DNA from: Thermoprotei archaeon
Lineage (GTDB): Archaea; Thermoproteota; Thermoprotei; Thermofilales; B15-G2
Length of the DNA: 24,927 bases
Reading direction: 5' to 3'
Assembly: GCA_003649445.1 (NCBI GenBank)
Contig: QMRV01000033.1
Coordinates: forward strand, 1-24,927
Below, in pieces: positions 14,423 through 22,249 of this stretch; positions within the stretch are counted from its first letter, which is position 1; every line of letters starts with the position of its first letter. Both the position numbers and the translations under genes were made by a program. The notes under the pieces were generated by a model. The model ran no database searches and had not been told where the DNA came from. It saw only the letters and a program-made list of their open reading frames with translations.

Positions 14423-15659
14423 CGTAGTATTCTGTTACTTTTCTTACTGCTTCAGCTATGTCTTCTACGTCTTTGTCTGAGAAGTGTTCATTTATTGGAA
14501 CTGTTATTATTTCGGCCAGTATTTTCTCGACGTTTGGGCATAGTCCTGGCTTGTATTCTATTTTTTTGCCATAGTAGGGGCACTCAAATGGACAGCGTGT
14601 TTTACCGTAAACTCTTTTTTCCATGAGATAGGGTACTGTGTAGAGCGGTTTGCCTATGTAGCCCGCGCTAGCAGGTATTCCTTCAGCGCTGAGTGCTTTA
14701 GCAAAATCTATATTTGATACTTTTAGCTTCTCAGTGTTTACTTTGATAGGGTATAGCCAGAAGGAGTGTTTTCTTTCTTTAGTTGACTTCGGTAAATATA
14801 GATAGCCGCTGTTCTCGAGATCTTCTAGCAGTTTAGTGAGTTTTTCTCCAAGCATGCGTCTTTTCTCAACAACTTTTGGTAGTTTCTTGAGCTGCGCTAG
14901 TGCTACAGCGCCTGTTAGCTCGTTCATTCTGTAGTTGAATCCGAACATAACGTATGTTCTTGCAAAAGAGGGTGCGTCTCTTACCCAGCCCTTGTCCATA
15001 AATAGGCGGGCTTTTCTTCCTAGTTCATCGTCGTTTGTTACAGTTATTCCGCCGTCACCTGTAGTCATGTGTTTCGACATTTGTAGGCTAAACGCGTTTA
15101 TATGGCCTATTGTTCCTACTCGCCTGCCCTTGTACTCGGCTAGGTATGCTTGGCAGCAGTCTTCTATAACATATAGGCCGTGTTTTTCTGCTATTTCCAT
15201 TATTGGATCCATGTCGCAGGGATATCCAAACAAATGTACTGCTATAATTGCCTTAGTTTTCTCAGATACTCGTTTCTCTATGTCGCGTGGGTCAAGTGTG
15301 TATGTGTAGGGGTCTAGGTCCGCGAAAATAGGTATGCAGTTTTGAGCTAGAATAGGGATTATTGTTCCCATATCGGTTATAGGCGATGTAATTACCTCGG
15401 AGCCGGCATCTAGTTCTAGTGCGCCTAGAGCAATATGTATGGCAGCAGTTCCAGAAGTACAGGCTACAGCGTGCTTTACTCCATAGAATTTCGCGAATTC
15501 TTCCTCAAATTTCTTGACTTTAGTTCCACCGTACCTAAAGAGCTGTTTTGACTCGATTACTTCTTTCAGTTCTTTTAGTTCTTCTTCACCAATGTCTCTA
15601 TAGAGGGGAAAAGGCTCCTTTCTAACAGGTTCTCCACCGTGAATTGCGAGTTTAGTCAA
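14403..15659 (-). CDS. DegT/DnrJ/EryC1/StrS-family PLP aminotransferase
   Basis: A 418-residue fold-type I aminotransferase. Visible features are the phosphate-binding CTSGTAAIHIAL (67-78), D167 in YVIEDCCQAY (pyridine-N aspartate region), and the PLP lysine K196 in SLQMSKHMTTGDGG. The later FNYRMNELTGAVALAQL is the family dimer/active-site segment. Enzymes of this family typically transaminate keto sugars (for example UDP-linked) or cyclitols using glutamate or glutamine. At 418 residues it is somewhat long because of an insert with C356, C360 and C374 (TRCPFECPYY, PGLCPNVEK) near the C-terminus. No nucleotide-sugar genes are adjacent, so the substrate is open. TTG start, preceded by GGTGAT three nt away. 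Confidence 0.88.
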   Translation of the reverse strand: MTKLAIHGGEPVRKEPFPLYRDIGEEELKELKEVIESKQLFRYGGTKVKKFEEEFAKFYGVKHAVACTSGTAAIHIALGALELDAGSEVITSPITDMGTIIPILAQNCIPIFADLDPYTYTLDPRDIEKRVSEKTKAIIAVHLFGYPCDMDPIMEIAEKHGLYVIEDCCQAYLAEYKGRRVGTIGHINAFSLQMSKHMTTGDGGITVTNDDELGRKARLFMDKGWVRDAPSFARTYVMFGFNYRMNELTGAVALAQLKKLPKVVEKRRMLGEKLTKLLEDLENSGYLYLPKSTKERKHSFWLYPIKVNTEKLKVSNIDFAKALSAEGIPASAGYIGKPLYTVPYLMEKRVYGKTRCPFECPYYGKKIEYKPGLCPNVEKILAEIITVPINEHFSDKDVEDIAEAVRKVTEYYAKQQQP

Positions 15660-15722
15660 CTAATCACCGTTAATTATACCATATCTAAAGTATTTAGCAC
15701 TAAGTGACTTTAGTTTATTCTT

Positions 15723-16706
15723 TTAGTTAATTAGCTTGAATGACCACGGCTCTTTTTCCTTTAAGTATTTTGCGGCAGTAAGTGCGGCTATTGCTCCTTG
15801 GGCGCATGCTACCACGAGCTGATTTTCTATACCGGTTATGTCTCCTGCAGCAAAGAGTCCTTCAATGCTTGTTCTCATTCTAGCATCTACTTTAATAAAT
15901 CCTTTCTTATTAAATTCCGGGTTAATAGACTTTAAGAAAGACACGTTTGGCTCATGACCTATTGCGATAAATACTCCATCTACATCAATAATTTTTTCGG
16001 TAATAGTTTCTCTATTCACTATTTTGAGTTTTTTAACACTATTTTCACCAATGATCTCTACTGCTACATATGGAACTAGTATTTCGATGTTACTTCTTTC
16101 TCTAAGTTGTTTAACTAGTATGTCTTCTGCTCTAAATTGCTTACGTCTATGAATTAAGTAAACTTTTTTACATATGTCAGAGAGGTAGAGAGCATAGCTT
16201 ACGGCAGTACTTCCTCCACCTATTACTGCTACGACTTTATTTTTGTAAAGAGCTCCATCACATACAGCACAGTAGCTTACTCCTTTGCCTAAGTATTCTT
16301 TTTCGCCAGGAATATTGAGTCTTCTAGGTTCCATTCCACTAGCTATTATAACAGTTCTAGCTCTTGCTACTTCACCGCTTTTAAGAATTACTTCAAAAAT
16401 ATTCTCTTTTATATGTATATCTATTACCTCATCGTATATTAAATCTACATCAAATTCAAGTAAATGCATTTTAAATAACTGAGCTAATTCCGGCCCCATG
16501 ACTCCGTAGAGTCCCGGATAGTTTTCTATTGTGCTTGCTTCAAGCAGCTGTCCTCCTATATCTTTTCTTTCTACTAGTGCTGTCTTCAAGCCTCTTCTCA
16601 CAGAATATATTGCAGCTGTGACGCCTGCTCCTCCTCCGCCAATAATTAAAACATCATATATTTTTCTCGCTATGTTAGTTAGTGTGAGCATCAGTCTGAA
16701 GTCCAT
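15723..16706 (-). CDS. trxB: Thioredoxin reductase (FAD/NADPH-dependent)
   Basis: A 327-residue low-molecular-weight thioredoxin reductase of normal length. It has the FAD-binding GGGGAG (23-28), redox-active CAVC (C146, C149) in VSYCAVCDGALY, NAD(P)-binding GGGSTA (163-168), the HRR motif at 186-188 that favours NADPH, and the FAD-binding AAGDITGIENQLVVACAQG near the end. It transfers electrons from NADPH to thioredoxin- or glutaredoxin-like proteins in the cytoplasm. No thioredoxin gene lies nearby. The ATG at 16706 is used; an in-frame ATG five codons in (16691) is also possible. It lies 109 bp downstream of the decayed methyltransferase gene on the same strand. Confidence 0.92.
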   Translation of the reverse strand: MDFRLMLTLTNIARKIYDVLIIGGGGAGVTAAIYSVRRGLKTALVERKDIGGQLLEASTIENYPGLYGVMGPELAQLFKMHLLEFDVDLIYDEVIDIHIKENIFEVILKSGEVARARTVIIASGMEPRRLNIPGEKEYLGKGVSYCAVCDGALYKNKVVAVIGGGSTAVSYALYLSDICKKVYLIHRRKQFRAEDILVKQLRERSNIEILVPYVAVEIIGENSVKKLKIVNRETITEKIIDVDGVFIAIGHEPNVSFLKSINPEFNKKGFIKVDARMRTSIEGLFAAGDITGIENQLVVACAQGAIAALTAAKYLKEKEPWSFKLIN

Positions 16707-16815
16707 AAAGTTTTTCTCAGAACTACTTCCGGGTCTTTTTCTAAGTCAAAAGGAAGTATCTTCTTTCTGAGAGTTTTTCCTAAAACAAAGTAGATTTGCG
16801 GCTTTAATGTAGGGG

Positions 16816-17537
16816 TTATATCAATATTTTTACGAAAAGCCATAGTGTCGAAGTAATAGTCAATATGCTTCTGAAGTTAAGCGGTAGAGAGACAGCGTCC
16901 CATGTTCTGAGCCTAATGAAGCTTCTGGTATATGAGCCAGTGATTAAGTTGTAGTCTGTGTGAACCGATATGCTTAAGTTACGTGGATCAGAGTTTTCGA
17001 CAAGTATACTACTATAGCCCCTGGTGAAAAGAATGTGTGTTCTATCCATTTCTTCTACAATAATTACGCCTTTCTCTTCTAGTGCTTGAGTAGCTGAGGA
17101 AAATAGTCTCATGAGGTTCCATGAATCAAAGTGAACGAGTATTGCTCCATACATTAAGACTATGTCAAATCTTCCTACAGTGTGTGCTTTAATAGCATCT
17201 AGTTTGTGTACTTCAGCTGAGTGTATTTCTTCTTTAGCGAAGCGAAGAGCATCTTTGAGAGCAGCTTCTCTTAAATCAATTATCGTGAGCTTTACTTCAC
17301 TAACATCTTTAGTCTCCTTGAGTACTTTAGCTAAAGCCACCTATTCCTCTACCTGCTCCAATATCTAGAATGCTGACTTTATTTTTCTCAAGTATGTCTT
17401 TAAAACCAGGGATGGTCTAAAAGAATACTAAACTCTTTTAAAGCTGTTTCATATCTTTCTTTACCTTCAGGTGACCAGGGATTATCTTTCCATGAAGCTA
17501 TAGAGTATCCTTTCTCTAAACTGTCTGCTGTACTCAT
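16816..17537 (-). pseudogene. SAM-dependent methyltransferase gene broken by two frameshifts
   Basis: Three consecutive frames make up one methyltransferase. From ATG 17537 (or an in-frame ATG at 17549) the first reads MSTADSLEKGYSIASWKDNP and WSPEGKERYETALKEFSILL, then DHPWF, stopping at 17400. The second reads FKDILEKNKVSILDIGAGRG then IGG, which is the SAM-binding motif I. The third (to 16816) starts ALAKVLKETKDVSEVKLTII with the motif II acidic region (IIDLRE), then FDIVLMYGAILVHFDSW (motif IV) and GVIIVEEMDRTH. Only the last 174 residues form an open frame, and they lack motif I. The gene is inactive unless the two shifts are sequencing errors. A TATA-like AATAATAAA about 26 bp upstream of 17537 survives. 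Confidence 0.8.
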
Positions 17538-17612
17538 ATTATGGCTCATTTTTACTGATTTATTATTTTTTACCAACTTAGCGACTGCATTGCTGAGTAA
17601 GGATTAGGAGTA

Positions 17613-18269
17613 TTATATCGGCCATTTTTCCATGTTATATGCCATAGTCCAGAACATGTATTCGTATTTTGACGCTATTCTGAATATCTTTAAATATTTT
17701 TTGTAGTTTTCTCCATTCCATAAATTATCTATTATTATTCTTAATTCGTTTAAAAGCTCTCTATATTCTTTACTTAAATATGCTTGACACCATGAACGGT
17801 AAAGCTCTACGGGATTTCTGTCTAATTTGTTTTTATGTTTTTCTGCTATTTCGAGATATGTCCAGAAGCACGGTAGTGTTGCTATTAGTCCTTCTAGAGA
17901 AGTTCCTTGGCTACAAGTAGTGTAGAGGAAGTTCATGTATGCTAGTGCTGTTGGCGCGGGTTCTGTCTCAATTACTTCGTTTAAACTTAATCCTAGTTTC
18001 TCTAATATTTTCTTGTAGTTTTCTATTTCAATAGTTGCGTCGAGGTATGCTATTTTGAGGGCTATTGCTGCTGTCGTGGGGTCTGCTTTAGCTGCTATAA
18101 TGGAATAGCTTTTCATTAAGGTTACTAAGTAGTTGTAGTCTTGTATTACGTAGTACTTGAACTTATATAAAGGGAGCTTACCTTCATAAAGCTCTACTAC
18201 AAAGGGATGCGATAATATCTTAGACCATATTTCCTTGACATCTTCATGAAGTCTTTCTGAGAGCCTCAC
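17613..18269 (-). CDS. tenA: TenA-family thiaminase II / aminopyrimidine aminohydrolase
   Basis: A 218-residue TenA-type all-helical enzyme. Catalytic residues align with the classical TenA_C enzyme: D44 (VIQDYNYL), C134 in LPCFWTYLEIA (nucleophile), Y138, and E203 in KYEYMFWTMAY. It hydrolyses degraded thiamin bases (formylaminopyrimidine or aminopyrimidine) to hydroxymethylpyrimidine for thiamin salvage, in the cytoplasm. The GTG start at 18269 has TATA-like GTATACTTATAC (18289-18300) centred about 25 bp upstream, so a leaderless transcript and hence no room for a TPP riboswitch. It is not adjacent to other thiamin genes. It lies downstream of the mannosidase gene on the same strand, with its own promoter. 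Confidence 0.88.
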   Translation of the reverse strand: MRLSERLHEDVKEIWSKILSHPFVVELYEGKLPLYKFKYYVIQDYNYLVTLMKSYSIIAAKADPTTAAIALKIAYLDATIEIENYKKILEKLGLSLNEVIETEPAPTALAYMNFLYTTCSQGTSLEGLIATLPCFWTYLEIAEKHKNKLDRNPVELYRSWCQAYLSKEYRELLNELRIIIDNLWNGENYKKYLKIFRIASKYEYMFWTMAYNMEKWPI

Positions 18270-18326
18270 ATCTATTCATAATTCCTCGTATACTTATACT
18301 GTCTGCTACATTGATTTGATTGCCAT

Positions 18327-20717
18327 TTATTTGGCGAGTTTCAGCGATAGTATTTCGAACGGCTTTAAGTGTAAATTAAGGGAAGTTAGCGTATTTAATG
18401 GTTTTTCAAGTAGGTTTACTTTGTGTACTTTTCTGTAAGGTAGGTTTGTTGAAACTGATACTGTTGTTTCTTTGCCGTAGGGTTCATTTAGCCTGAGTAT
18501 TATTTCTTCACTGTTTTCTGCTTTCTTGAGTGCTGTTAGTATTGCGTTAGGTGGATCTATTTTTAAAAAGGAGTATGTGGACGGCAGTTTTCCTTTATGT
18601 TTATTCTCTATTATTGGAATGAGCTTATTGTCTAGTTCGAAGCTCGGTTTTACTGCTTGCCTCCAGTCTTCTTCATGTGAGTATAGTGCATAGACTATTT
18701 CGTGGAGTCCTTCGTCTGTCACGAGCATTGGCTTAACAGTACTCCTTAAGAGCGATAGTCTAATTGAAGTGTTTCTTGTGTCGTAGCTGCAGTTAAATGG
18801 AGCTATTACTGTTACTCCACGCGCCTCTCTTTCCTCTGATATGTCTATCCATCTATAGAACGGGCTTTCTTCTTCACTAAACTCTCTTGGTATTGCTCCA
18901 AACTGTGTTCCACATGTCAGCTTGGGTTGCTGTATGTTGAACGAGAATACTGCTTTCAGTACATTCTGTTTCTCGTGCCAGTCTACAAGGAATCTGAATT
19001 CTACTCGCTTTATCTTCGAGTACAGCACTATTTCTTGAGCATACTTCGAGGACATATGGTTTCTAAGTACTCTGAGTTTAGTTCTCACAGGTCCTTTCTC
19101 TACTAGCTTTATAGTAGGTTCTGAGTCTACTTCAGCTATGTTGCCAGTGTATATGTTGAAGTCGTTTTTACCGGGAAGAAGTCTTCCCTCAGAGTCCCCT
19201 AGGTCCTCTATTAGCTGGAGTTTAATAGGTTCTTTCAGCAACTCGACTTCTAGTTCCTTGTCGTAGATGCTTTCAATAAAGCCTTTTTCATTTAATGATA
19301 CTTTATATGAAGTATTTTCAATAACTTTGTCTGAGGCTTTAAGCTCGCTTTTCTCTTTCGCTTCTCCTCCTTCTATTCCATAGACTTTATAGCCCAAAGG
19401 AGGTACGTTTTCAGCTATGAAAATTACTTTAACTATTTTCTTTGAAGGCGACTGCTTGACTGTACTCAATACTTGTAGTGGAGCTTCTTTTCCGCTGTAA
19501 TCAACTACTCTAATTTTACTCCATGTGGAGGGCAGTGCGAGCTCTACTTCTACAGCGTCTGTTCTCTCCCATGATAGTGGATTAAATACAATAATGTTTA
19601 CATCGTATTTGCTTGTATCTATTTGAGAAGAAATAGCTTTAAGGGCTTTAATGAGCAGCTGCTTTGATTCACTTAAAACTCTATTTAAGTCGCTGACTGC
19701 TGCCTCATAAGCCTCTTCTACTACTGTTCCACCTATAATGTCATGAAACTGATTAAATAGAAGTGTTTTCCACAGTTTTCTCAATTCTTTTTCAGGATAT
19801 TCTAGTAAATTGTAGGCGTAGGCTATTGCAGAGAATTTTTCTGCTGAAAGCAGGCTGTTTTCACATAGTCTGTTCAATTTCTTTAGTTCGAAGCGATTAG
19901 TTAAGCAGCCTACGAGCTCCCAGCCTAATTCTCCTCGAAGTACAGGCAGTTTAATTCCCTTTTCTTCGATTTCTTTTTCAATGGCTGCGAAGAAGTCTTC
20001 AGGAGTAGAGAAGAATACTTGAAGGCCTTTCTGCTCTCTCGATAGCTTCTCAACATTCATTACTTCTTGGTATGTTAGCCCTCCGCCGTGGTCTCCTTTA
20101 CCAACAAGCACCATAGCGTTCTCTAGTCCGTATTTCTCGTAAAGGCTTGCGACTTCACGTAGATTTGGATATGGCCGTGTCATGAATGAGGGTATGAAAG
20201 GTGGTCTGCAAGCTAGAACTCTTGAGCCGTCTATTCCTTCCCACCAGAAGACAGTTTCTTCTTTGAATCCTCTCTTGTAAACTAGGTACTTTACTCCACT
20301 CTTAAGCAGTATTTGAGGTAACTGAGGTGAATGAGTCCAGTTGTCGGGTATCCAGCATACCTTAATGTCTACACCGAATTCTTCGAGAAAGTATTTCTTG
20401 CCATAGAGACACTGTCTTATAAGAGATTCTCCACACAGTCCCTCAATGTCTGCTTCAACATACATGCAGCCAGTTACTATCCATCTTCCTTCACTGACAT
20501 ACTTTTTAATAGACTCAAAGATTTCGGGATAGTATTTTTTCATGGCTTCGTAGAATGGGACTTGGTCTTGAACATACTTATAGCTCTTTACCCTACTCAG
20601 TATAAAGAGAGCTCTAAGAAAAGTTAGACGGCAGCAATCGTGTATAGTTTCAGGATTCCATGGCCAGAACCAGGCTACATCGATATGTGACTGCGAAATT
20701 ATGTGAATTTTCTTCAC
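18327..20717 (-). CDS. GH38 alpha-mannosidase
   Basis: A 796-residue glycoside hydrolase family 38 enzyme. The catalytic domain has the zinc ligands H11 and D13 (SQSHIDVAWFWPW), nucleophile D125 in CWIPDNWTHSPQLPQI (in place of the more usual PDxFG), D209-H210 in KGDHGGGLTY, and the three-helix middle-domain motif LLFNQFHDIIGGTVVEEAY. The C-terminal 400 residues are beta-rich. It releases alpha-mannose from mannosides; the substrate may be the cell's own glycans or external mannan. No signal peptide is seen, so it is cytoplasmic. It is shorter than many family members (often 900-1000+), with less C-terminal beta structure. GTG start, TATA-like element centred about 26 bp upstream (20739-20747) with a 12-bp palindrome between. 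Confidence 0.9.
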   Translation of the reverse strand: MKKIHIISQSHIDVAWFWPWNPETIHDCCRLTFLRALFILSRVKSYKYVQDQVPFYEAMKKYYPEIFESIKKYVSEGRWIVTGCMYVEADIEGLCGESLIRQCLYGKKYFLEEFGVDIKVCWIPDNWTHSPQLPQILLKSGVKYLVYKRGFKEETVFWWEGIDGSRVLACRPPFIPSFMTRPYPNLREVASLYEKYGLENAMVLVGKGDHGGGLTYQEVMNVEKLSREQKGLQVFFSTPEDFFAAIEKEIEEKGIKLPVLRGELGWELVGCLTNRFELKKLNRLCENSLLSAEKFSAIAYAYNLLEYPEKELRKLWKTLLFNQFHDIIGGTVVEEAYEAAVSDLNRVLSESKQLLIKALKAISSQIDTSKYDVNIIVFNPLSWERTDAVEVELALPSTWSKIRVVDYSGKEAPLQVLSTVKQSPSKKIVKVIFIAENVPPLGYKVYGIEGGEAKEKSELKASDKVIENTSYKVSLNEKGFIESIYDKELEVELLKEPIKLQLIEDLGDSEGRLLPGKNDFNIYTGNIAEVDSEPTIKLVEKGPVRTKLRVLRNHMSSKYAQEIVLYSKIKRVEFRFLVDWHEKQNVLKAVFSFNIQQPKLTCGTQFGAIPREFSEEESPFYRWIDISEEREARGVTVIAPFNCSYDTRNTSIRLSLLRSTVKPMLVTDEGLHEIVYALYSHEEDWRQAVKPSFELDNKLIPIIENKHKGKLPSTYSFLKIDPPNAILTALKKAENSEEIILRLNEPYGKETTVSVSTNLPYRKVHKVNLLEKPLNTLTSLNLHLKPFEILSLKLAK

Positions 20718-20726
20718 AGAATATTT

Positions 20727-20738
20727 GCGTTTAAACGC
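20727..20738. promoter_or_regulatory. 12-bp perfect palindrome between TATA and start of the mannosidase gene
   Basis: GCGTTTAAACGC is a perfect palindrome lying 10-21 bp upstream of the mannosidase GTG. It lies between that start and the TATA-like element at 20739-20747 (reverse strand TAATAAATA). A bound dimer would cover the initiation region, so it is a good repressor operator candidate, for example for sugar-responsive control. Confidence 0.5.
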
Positions 20739-20795
20739 TATTTATTACTTCAGTACCCGGGCAACCCTGTAAGCATTTGTTGCAATAGGAATCAA

Positions 20796-20801
20796 TTTAT
20801 A
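20796..20801 (+). promoter_or_regulatory. TATA-like box of the 20825 ATPase gene
   Basis: TTTATA is centred 26 bp upstream of the GTG at 20825, supporting that start and a leaderless transcript. Confidence 0.5.
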
Positions 20802-20824
20802 GATGACAGTAGATTATAATAATT

Positions 20825-22249
20825 GTGAATCAACTTTTTGTAGATAGGACAGAGGAACTCGCTTTTCTTGAAGAAAAATATAAAGAAAATAGAGCTCAGC
20901 TTATAGTAATCTATGGTAGAAGGAGAATAGGAAAAACTGAACTACTTTTAAAGTTTGTTAAAAATAAGAATTATATTTATTTTCTATGTGAAAAAACTAG
21001 TCCTCAATTAAATATATTGAAAATGGCTAGGAAAATGGCAGAGTACTTAGGTAAGAAAAGTTTTGCTCGCATACAGTTCGCCGACTGGGAAGACTTATTC
21101 AGAGAGTTTTTAGAATGGAAAACAGGAGACGAAAAAGTAGTAATTATATTAGATGAGTTCCCTTATTTAATTGAAATAGACAAAGGAGTGGTATCAGTTT
21201 TTCAGAAAATATGGGACGAATACTTGTCTAAAAGAACTGACATAGTGTTAATCCTCTGTGGATCTAGCATAGGTATGATGGAAACCGATGTTCTAGGCTA
21301 CAAGAGTCCGCTTTACGGAAGAAGAACCGGTCAGTGGAAAGTAACTGAACTGAAGCTACCTTACATAAAGAGCTTTGTTCCCTCATACACTTTTACGGAA
21401 CTACTCTATCTTTATGGAGCTCTAGGCGGAGTACCCGCTTACTTATGTAAACTAGACCCGAAGCTGAAAGTATTCGAAAATATAGAGAAGCTTTTCTTAA
21501 GAAAGGGAGCAGAGCTCTATGAAGAAGCGGAAAACCTACTAAGACAAGAGTTGAGAGAGCCTCGCAACTACAAGCTTATTTTGGAAGCACTAGCTGAAGG
21601 AAAAAGAAGAATATCTGAAATAGCTAATACTACAGGCTTAGACAAAGCAGCTGTTTCTAGATATATGGACACACTAGAGCTTCTCGACATAGTCTCCTAT
21701 GAAACTCCTGTCTTAGAGAAACCTAAAACGAAAAAACGACTGTATTATATTAAAGACAATTACTTCAATTTCTGGTTCCGCTATATATATCCGAACAAAG
21801 ACTTAATAGAAGAGAAAAGAGGAAAAATAGTGCTAGAAGAAATAATAGCAGACTACAATAACTACATGAGCATAGTTTTCGAAAAAATAGCTAAAGACTT
21901 TGTGCTAAAAATAAGTTTACCTATAAAAATACATAAAATTGGAAGACATTGGTGGAAAACAAGTAAAGGAGAATCACTTGAAATAGATTTACTAGGATTT
22001 AATAAAAATAAAAAGGAATACATTATAGTCGAAGTAAAGTGGAGTAGACTTAAATTTTCCGATGTAAAAAGAATATACAAAGCTTTAATTAATAAGGCTA
22101 CTAAGCTAAATATAAGCGGAAAGCTTTACTACTGCATTATTGCTAAAGAAATAGAAAATAAAGATAGTATTAGCGGCGCGATCTCTAATGTACTTTTATT
22201 TGATTTAAAAGACTTAGAAAAAGTTTATTTTAGTCAAAAACAATTATAA
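20825..22249 (+). CDS. Archaeal ATPase with C-terminal DUF234 nuclease-like domain
   Basis: A 474-residue protein. Residues 1-210 are the AAA ATPase: FVDRTEELAFLEE, Walker A GRRRIGKT (31-38), Walker B KVVIILDEFPYL (104-115), and ILCGSSIGMME as a sensor-like strand. Residues about 250-295 (RRISEIANTTGLDKAAVSRY) look like a winged helix. The rest is the DUF234 region (PF03008 type). E386-x-D388 (SLEIDLLGF) and E403-x-K405 (YIIVEVKWS) form a PD-(D/E)xK-like nuclease core. Relatives are common in archaea and are thought to act on DNA, possibly in defence or mobile-element control. None near this gene points to a specific partner. GTG start. The stop overlaps tail-to-tail with the phosphodiesterase gene on a TTATAA palindrome. 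Confidence 0.85.
   Translation: MNQLFVDRTEELAFLEEKYKENRAQLIVIYGRRRIGKTELLLKFVKNKNYIYFLCEKTSPQLNILKMARKMAEYLGKKSFARIQFADWEDLFREFLEWKTGDEKVVIILDEFPYLIEIDKGVVSVFQKIWDEYLSKRTDIVLILCGSSIGMMETDVLGYKSPLYGRRTGQWKVTELKLPYIKSFVPSYTFTELLYLYGALGGVPAYLCKLDPKLKVFENIEKLFLRKGAELYEEAENLLRQELREPRNYKLILEALAEGKRRISEIANTTGLDKAAVSRYMDTLELLDIVSYETPVLEKPKTKKRLYYIKDNYFNFWFRYIYPNKDLIEEKRGKIVLEEIIADYNNYMSIVFEKIAKDFVLKISLPIKIHKIGRHWWKTSKGESLEIDLLGFNKNKKEYIIVEVKWSRLKFSDVKRIYKALINKATKLNISGKLYYCIIAKEIENKDSISGAISNVLLFDLKDLEKVYFSQKQL

Noticed and set aside
14935..15309. 124-residue plus-strand ORF
   Set aside because: Antisense shadow of the aminotransferase, whose motifs are intact on the minus strand.
18270..18326. TPP riboswitch upstream of the TenA gene
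   Set aside because: The gap is 57 bp and the TATA-like box is 25 bp from the start, leaving no leader. No THI-box-like sequence is visible.
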